Origin: Poritiphilus sp965212595
GTDB taxonomy: Bacteria > Bacteroidota > Bacteroidia > Flavobacteriales > Flavobacteriaceae
NCBI GenBank assembly: GCA_965212595.1
Contig: CBDBVE010000011.1
Location: forward strand, 1-64,000
DNA: 64,000 nucleotides
Direction: 5' to 3'
In this document: positions 59,913 through 64,000 of the stretch, piece by piece
Layout: every line of letters begins with the position of its first letter
Numbering within the stretch: the stretch's first letter is position 1
Made by a program: the position numbers and the translations under genes
Notes under the pieces: generated by a model
What the model was told of the DNA's origin: nothing
What the model saw: only the letters and a program-made list of their open reading frames with translations
Databases searched by the model: none

Positions 59913-60620
59913 TTATAACAAATTTAACCTTCGCATCAATTCCGGGCGGTTAGAGCGGCTGATTGGGATCACATTCTTTTCTATAAGTACGCTATTGTCT
60001 TCAATATCAATGATCTTGGTAAAATTGATGATAAAAGAGCGGTGAATCTGCAGAAAGATACTATCTGGCAGTTTTTCCTTGATCTTTTTAAGGGTAGAAT
60101 GTACGCGGTACGATTCTTTTTCGGTCTTTACGTCGATATAATCGCCCTGGGCCTCTATCAATTGTATTTCATTGAACTTAAGCTTAATTAGCCTTCGGTC
60201 TATGTTGATATAGAGCTCTTCTCCTACTCCCGTCTGGCTGCTCTCACCGCCCTGAGCCGGCTGCTTGGCAAGGGCATTTTTTACCTTGTTCAGGCTTTTT
60301 TGAAAACGCTCGGGAGTCAGGGGTTTTACCAAATAGTCTACAATGACTTCGTACTCATAGGCCTCTATGGCAAAATTCTTGTCTGAAGTGGTTAAGACCA
60401 CTTTAGGTGGATTTTTGAGTGTCTGCACAAAGTCAAAACCTGTAAACCCCGGCATATGAATATCCAGGAAGACCACATCTACACTATGTTGGTTGAGAAA
60501 TTTTATGGCTTCAATTGCACTGGGAAATTCGTCAATTACGTCTAAGTCGTCTACCTTATCGGCCAATTGCCTTACAATCGCCCTGGCGGCCGCTTCGTCG
60601 TCAATAATAATGCAGTTCAT
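59913..60620 (-). CDS. LytTR-family response regulator
   Basis: 235 residues. Receiver domain 1-120: D7/D8, phospho-acceptor D53 (VVFLDIHMPGFTG), T/S near TTSD, and K in YLVKPLTPE. LytTR DNA-binding domain about 135-235: LYINIDRRLIKLKFNEIQLIEAQGDYIDVKT, FLQIHRSFIINFTKI, IPISRSNRPELMRRL. Same fold as AlgR and AgrA, which bind direct repeats one 21-bp period apart. Last gene of the H-NOX/kinase/Hpt operon. It is the obvious candidate to bind the AlgR-like boxes found at six promoters in this locus. Confidence 0.95.
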   Translation of the reverse strand: MNCIIIDDEAAARAIVRQLADKVDDLDVIDEFPSAIEAIKFLNQHSVDVVFLDIHMPGFTGFDFVQTLKNPPKVVLTTSDKNFAIEAYEYEVIVDYLVKPLTPERFQKSLNKVKNALAKQPAQGGESSQTGVGEELYINIDRRLIKLKFNEIQLIEAQGDYIDVKTEKESYRVHSTLKKIKEKLPDSIFLQIHRSFIINFTKIIDIEDNSVLIEKNVIPISRSNRPELMRRLNLL

Positions 60621-60622
60621 GC

Positions 60623-60943
60623 TTATATGGTTTTGAGAAAGGTTTCTATGGTATTCAAAATTTCTAAAAATGCCTTCTGGTGTTTTCTACTGCCCTCGCG
60701 TAAAGCTTCTTCGTGATCTACCGCTATGACATAACCTTCTGCTAGGCCCAGAATACTCAACTTGTGTTTTAACTTATGTACATTTAAAGAAGCCTGACGT
60801 GGTAAATCGTTCTTTAAATTTTCCAGGTATTCATCTCGCTCTTCAGGAAATTCCTCTTTTAAAATATTAATGAACTTCACTTTAAACGCATCTTCTCCAG
60901 CCGCAAGAGCTTCTATATAATCAAGATTTGGTTGTTCTTTCAT
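60623..60943 (-). CDS. Hpt phosphotransfer protein
   Basis: 106 residues, helical. The phospho-histidine motif is VHKLKHKLSILGL with His56, the Hpt pattern HxLKxxxxxxG. It starts 6 bp after the kinase stop and ends 2 bp before the LytTR gene. The kinase upstream has no receiver domain, so a receiver must bridge kinase and Hpt; the CheY-like protein at 63154 or the receiver of the REC-GT2 fusion are candidates. An Hpt followed by LytTR suggests a phosphorelay ending at the DNA-binding regulator. Confidence 0.85.
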   Translation of the reverse strand: MKEQPNLDYIEALAAGEDAFKVKFINILKEEFPEERDEYLENLKNDLPRQASLNVHKLKHKLSILGLAEGYVIAVDHEEALREGSRKHQKAFLEILNTIETFLKTI

Positions 60944-60949
60944 CTGCCA

Positions 60950-62542
60950 TCACTTTTTTATACTAAAACGAAAAGTAGTGCCTTGCCCTACTTCAGAGTT
61001 TAAAGCTATTTTTCCTTTGTATATATCCACTATCTTTTTAACAATAGATAGCCCAATCCCAGTAGAACGCTCACCTTCATCAATGGACTGGAAGATCTTA
61101 AAGATCTTTTCGTGATATTCTTTAGCGATACCCACCCCATTGTCTTTTATATAGAATTCCCAATGTGTATCGGTCTCTGCGCTTCCCACTTCTACCAGGC
61201 CTTCCTTTTTTTCAATATTGACCACAGCGTTGCTGATAAGGTTTTGAAAAAGTTGTTGCATCTGAGTTGGGTCTGCCTTAAAGATGGGTAGCGTATTCAT
61301 AATAACCACATTTACATGTTCGGGGATAAAGATGATTTCCCTAATATGGCTTACCGTTTCATTGAGGTCTACCATAACATGTTCGCGGACGTCACTGCTA
61401 ATACTGGAATACTTCAGAATACCGTCTATGAGCTTATCCATCCCCTCTATTTTTTCTTGCATCATCTGTAACTGATTCTGGCCGTTCTCATCGAGCACAT
61501 CCTTGTAGTCTTCCTGCAACCAGCTTGCCAGTGCATTTAAACTGCGCAGTGGCGACTTTAAGTCGTGTGATACAATATGCGCGTACTCTTGAAGTCCTTC
61601 ATTGCTCGATTCCAGTTCCTGTAAAAGTTGTTCTTTTTGTAGCTCCAGGTTGCGCTGTTCGGTAATGTCTTCTATCATAGCCACCTGGTGTGTAACCTCC
61701 CCCTTTTCGTTCTTAAAAGCACTTACCGAAGTTTTGGCAAGTAAAGATTCGCCATTTTTCTTGATGTATTTTTTAACCACGGTAAATGTATCTACCTCTC
61801 CGCGGTTCATCTGCCCCATTAAGTCCTTTGAAGCCTGCACATCTTCCGGTGCTGAAATATCCTTTACCTCAAATTTTTTGAGTTCCGTTTCAGAATAACC
61901 CAGCAATTCAATAAAGGTTCTATTTGCTTTAACGATTTTCCCTTCAACAGTAAGCACGATACTCAAAGGCGAGTTTTCTACGATGATATCCAGTTCGTTC
62001 CGCTGTGCGGCCAGAAGCCTCTTAATTTCCGTATCCTGTGTAATATCTCTAATGATCCCCTGAGCCGCTATCGGTTTTCGGTTCTTGTCATAAATGAGAC
62101 TACTATTGATCTGAACATACTTTTCGGTTCCATCACCCACCACAATTTTAGCCTTGTAATTTTTAAGTGTTCCCACTTCAAGTAGTGATTTCATGGACTC
62201 TACGGTATACTCCAAATAGTCTTTATGTACCAAAGCCGCCAGGTTAACGGCTTCCCTATTGTGATCATAGCCCAAAAATTCTCTGGCAGAACTGTTCATA
62301 TTGATCACATTAAACTGCAGGTCCATCACTACATAAGGGTCAATGATGTTTATAAATGCGCCGTCTAGTTCGGAAGATTTTTCACTTAAAAGCGTTTCCA
62401 GCCTGTGATTGGCTTCCTGCAAATGCCTAGTCGTATCGTAGAGCTCTTTCGACTTTTGCTCCAGGATCTGTTCGGCCTGCTGGCGCGCCTTTTTCTGGCG
62501 CTCCAGGGCCTTTTTAAGCAGGGTTATTTCTTTGTTATCCAT
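60950..62542 (-). CDS. PAS-containing sensor histidine kinase
   Basis: 530 residues from the ATG complement at 62542, which overlaps the H-NOX stop by 8 bp (ATGGATAA); an in-frame ATG at 62575 is inside the H-NOX gene and less likely. A coiled coil at 5-60, two PAS domains (about 60-175 and 180-300, the second followed by a PAC-like EKGEVTHQVAMIEDITEQ), HisKA with His326 (HIVSHDLKSPLR), and HATPase_c (FQNLISNAV N box, DNGVGI, GIGLSIVKKIVD). No membrane helices, so it is cytosolic, like kinases partnered with H-NOX proteins. No receiver domain. Confidence 0.92.
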   Translation of the reverse strand: MDNKEITLLKKALERQKKARQQAEQILEQKSKELYDTTRHLQEANHRLETLLSEKSSELDGAFINIIDPYVVMDLQFNVINMNSSAREFLGYDHNREAVNLAALVHKDYLEYTVESMKSLLEVGTLKNYKAKIVVGDGTEKYVQINSSLIYDKNRKPIAAQGIIRDITQDTEIKRLLAAQRNELDIIVENSPLSIVLTVEGKIVKANRTFIELLGYSETELKKFEVKDISAPEDVQASKDLMGQMNRGEVDTFTVVKKYIKKNGESLLAKTSVSAFKNEKGEVTHQVAMIEDITEQRNLELQKEQLLQELESSNEGLQEYAHIVSHDLKSPLRSLNALASWLQEDYKDVLDENGQNQLQMMQEKIEGMDKLIDGILKYSSISSDVREHVMVDLNETVSHIREIIFIPEHVNVVIMNTLPIFKADPTQMQQLFQNLISNAVVNIEKKEGLVEVGSAETDTHWEFYIKDNGVGIAKEYHEKIFKIFQSIDEGERSTGIGLSIVKKIVDIYKGKIALNSEVGQGTTFRFSIKK

Positions 62543-63077
62543 TTTGGACAACGACAAATTTAACTTCGGTTCCATCGTCCTTCAATAAGTCATAAGTAAT
62601 GTTTGCGCTTCCATGAAAGTGTTCGAAGGTCTTCTCTATGAGTCCGTGAGCTAAGCGGTATAACCCTCTTGAAGAAGAGTAGATCATTGAGATGGAGTTC
62701 TCTGTCTTCTCTAAAATTTTAAACGTTGGAAGTTGTGCATCCGGATAGAGCTTCTTTACATGCACATGGATATGATCTTCTATGGAATACAGGAGACCGA
62801 GAGGAGATTTATAGCTTTGAATCACTTCGGGGTGTGCCTTCCCCAGACTACTAAATAAATAGAGTCCAAAGGCATAAATCAAATCGTCTGCCGGTACCTT
62901 TACCTCAGAACTCAGATTGGTAATCAGGCTTACCATCTCATTAAAATCGTAGGTTCCCACGGAGGTATAAATGCCCTGAGAGGGCAATTCTGAATTCTCT
63001 ATGATACTATCTACAACTTCTAAACCAAATTTAGATTCTACCATTTCTAAAAATTCGGTAAACACAATTCCTTTCAT
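62535..63077 (-). CDS. H-NOX (heme nitric oxide/oxygen binding) protein
   Basis: 180 residues, the size of stand-alone bacterial H-NOX. MKGIVFTEFLEMVESKFG is the usual opening, His104 in IEDHIHVHVKKLYPDAQLPTF aligns with the proximal heme histidine (His105 of guanylate cyclase beta1), and Y133-S-S-S-R137 is the YxSxR heme-propionate motif. It is the first gene of the operon and its stop overlaps the kinase start by 8 bp, as in known H-NOX/kinase pairs where NO-bound H-NOX inhibits the kinase. No Tyr typical of O2-binding forms was identified, so NO sensing is assumed. Confidence 0.92.
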   Translation of the reverse strand: MKGIVFTEFLEMVESKFGLEVVDSIIENSELPSQGIYTSVGTYDFNEMVSLITNLSSEVKVPADDLIYAFGLYLFSSLGKAHPEVIQSYKSPLGLLYSIEDHIHVHVKKLYPDAQLPTFKILEKTENSISMIYSSSRGLYRLAHGLIEKTFEHFHGSANITYDLLKDDGTEVKFVVVQNG

Positions 63078-63138
63078 TAAAAATGATTTTGGGGGTTAAA
63101 GTAGGAATTTTAGTACGAAAACTGAAAATAATGTTGTG

Positions 63139-63164
63139 AAAGGCCTAATTTTGTTAGGCTTTTA
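63139..63164 (-). terminator. Terminator of the CheY-like gene
   Basis: Minus strand AAAGCCTAACAAAATTAGGCCTTT. The hairpin begins at the stop codon region. Confidence 0.7.
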
Positions 63165-63555
63165 CCACTTCCACCATTTCCCAATATTGAAAAACTTTTC
63201 GCAATTTTTCCTGGTAATCTCCGTATTTCAGGGGTTTGATCACGTATCCTGCGATCCCGATTTTGTAGCATTCCAACAAATCAGCACGGTTTTCTGATGT
63301 TGTCAAAATGATCGTGGGTAAGAATTTTAGGATTTCATCCTGCTTTAGAATTTTAAGGAATTCGATGCCATTCATTTTAGGCATGTTCAGATCGAGTAAA
63401 ATAATATCAGGAAGTGCGGCGCCGGACCTCAAATAGCGCAAAGCTTCTTCACCGTTCTTGGCCTCGGTGATTTGATGCTTTATCTCCAGTTTAGCCACGG
63501 TACGCTCTAGCTTCATGGTCTCAATGGCATCGTCTTCTATAAAAAGTACATTCAT
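63154..63555 (-). CDS. CheY-like single-domain response regulator
   Basis: 133 residues from the ATG complement at 63555 (MNVLFIEDDAIETMKLE); an open frame reaching 63612 crosses the promoter and is not used. D8/D9, phospho-acceptor D55 (IILLDLNMPKMNG), TTS and K in YVIKPLKYGD. It has no output domain, so it is suited to shuttle phosphate between the kinase and the Hpt. It has the AlgR-like promoter at 63578-63647, which suggests feedback by the LytTR regulator. Resembles Rcp1-type receivers. Confidence 0.9.
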   Translation of the reverse strand: MNVLFIEDDAIETMKLERTVAKLEIKHQITEAKNGEEALRYLRSGAALPDIILLDLNMPKMNGIEFLKILKQDEILKFLPTIILTTSENRADLLECYKIGIAGYVIKPLKYGDYQEKLRKVFQYWEMVEVVKA

Positions 63556-63577
63556 CGGGCAAAAGTTAAGTGAGCTA

Positions 63578-63647
63578 CAAAATTGAGAAAACTCTAAACA
63601 ATTACCGTTCAACTGTAGACCAATGGAAGTTTAGTATAGACGGATGG
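63578..63647 (-). promoter_or_regulatory. LytTR/AlgR-like box and -7 promoter, unit 6
   Basis: Minus strand: CCATCCGTC at 63647-63639, a second repeat CCATTGGTC 21 nt later, CAATTTTG ending at 63578, exactly 70 nt from the first box base. Further upstream CGACAGTAAATTA looks like a third partial unit. Drives the CheY-like gene with a leader of about 16 nt. Confidence 0.85.
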
Positions 63648-63674
63648 TAATTTACTGTCGGTAGAAAAATACAA

Positions 63675-63857
63675 CTATGTCACTTTTTGTCTTGAAGTAA
63701 TAAGGGGATCAATTACCAAACCTAGTCCGATCCCGATAATGATGGATGCAACGAGTAGCATAGGAGACGTTTGTACAAAAATTAATCCAACACCCACCCC
63801 AACCATGGTCATACCGCCAATTGCCCATCCGGTTTTGTCTTCATTTTTGGTTGCCAT
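63675..63857 (-). CDS. Small two-helix membrane protein
   Basis: 60 residues. Two hydrophobic glycine-rich segments: GMTMVGVGVGLIFVQ and MLLVASIIIGIGLGLVI, with short charged ends. No family recognised. Divergent from nothing; it lies on the same strand beyond the CheY-like promoter. Plausible as a small inner-membrane protein. Confidence 0.55.
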   Translation of the reverse strand: MATKNEDKTGWAIGGMTMVGVGVGLIFVQTSPMLLVASIIIGIGLGLVIDPLITSRQKVT

Positions 63858-64000
63858 AAAACAACTTTTTAAGGTTATAAACTCAAAGTTCTACAATCTA
63901 ACGAACAAATTTTATGATTTTGGTCATCTGATCTTCGCGGTATAAGTTAAACTGAACAGAACGGCATATGAGACTTAATCAGCCACTTCGTATTTCCCGC
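63858..64000. other. Right-edge sequence without feature
   Basis: 143 bp holding the presumed promoter of the small membrane protein. No gene, palindrome or box is seen; what lies beyond is outside the window. Confidence 0.4.

Noticed and set aside
1..64000. CRISPR arrays, rRNA genes, intact insertion sequences
   Set aside because: No regularly spaced repeats, no rRNA signatures and no transposase-like frames were seen.

Overview
The window looks like chromosome from a marine-type flavobacterium (Bacteroidota, probably Flavobacteriaceae). The pointers are a type IX secretion C-terminal sorting domain, TAnnTTTG-type -7 promoter elements, scarcity of Shine-Dalgarno sites, many short-signal lipoproteins, a BlaI/M56 (BlaR1-like) pair, and a xylulokinase/xylose isomerase/sodium-symporter operon. 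No genus can be named from the sequence alone.

Bases 1-19209 (+ strand) are the 3' part of a nonribosomal peptide cluster that continues upstream of the window. It holds a near-complete arylglycine supply route: prephenate dehydrogenase, a 4-hydroxymandelate-synthase-like dioxygenase, a GlcD-type FAD oxidase in place of the usual FMN hydroxymandelate oxidase, and an HpgT-like aminotransferase cut by the window edge. With it are a one-module NRPS (TubC-like docking, C, A, T, TE) with a Phe-like specificity code, a CmlA-type di-iron beta-hydroxylase, a GT1 glycosyltransferase, a type II thioesterase, a HisC-like aminotransferase, a CmcI-like methyltransferase and a 2OG/Fe(II) oxygenase. It also has a ClbP-like serine peptidase plus three-helix anchor fused to a PvdE-type ABC exporter, the architecture known from prodrug-activating systems. 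Two convergent GT2-like paralogues close it.

21.3-25.7 kb is a xylose operon. 25.8-34.1 kb is a one-directional string of small unrelated genes (lipoproteins, hydrolase, nitroreductase, NTF2-like proteins), several separated by imperfect palindromes of 120-200 bp that look like integron attC sites or MITEs. It ends near a tRNA-Leu(UAG) whose 3' end is partly duplicated. 34.8-40.6 kb holds an M20 peptidase, a BlaI/M56 pair with three operator palindromes, and a DUF4407-like membrane protein.

40.9-63.6 kb is an exopolysaccharide locus with its own signalling system: a receiver-glycosyltransferase fusion, a membrane protein/lipoprotein/glycoside hydrolase operon, a GT4, a Wzx-like flippase, a STAS-like protein, a TPR/outer-membrane barrel protein, a T9SS-exported protein split by a frameshift, and an H-NOX / PAS-histidine kinase / Hpt / LytTR regulator / CheY-like set. 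Six minus-strand transcription units in this locus, including a 37-residue hydrophobic peptide, share one promoter architecture: an AlgR-like box (CCATYCGTC), a second copy one 21-bp period later, and a -7 TTTG ending exactly 70 nt from the first box. This predicts a nitric-oxide-linked LytTR regulon. A 3-kb insert (53.6-56.6 kb) carrying attC-like repeats interrupts the locus.
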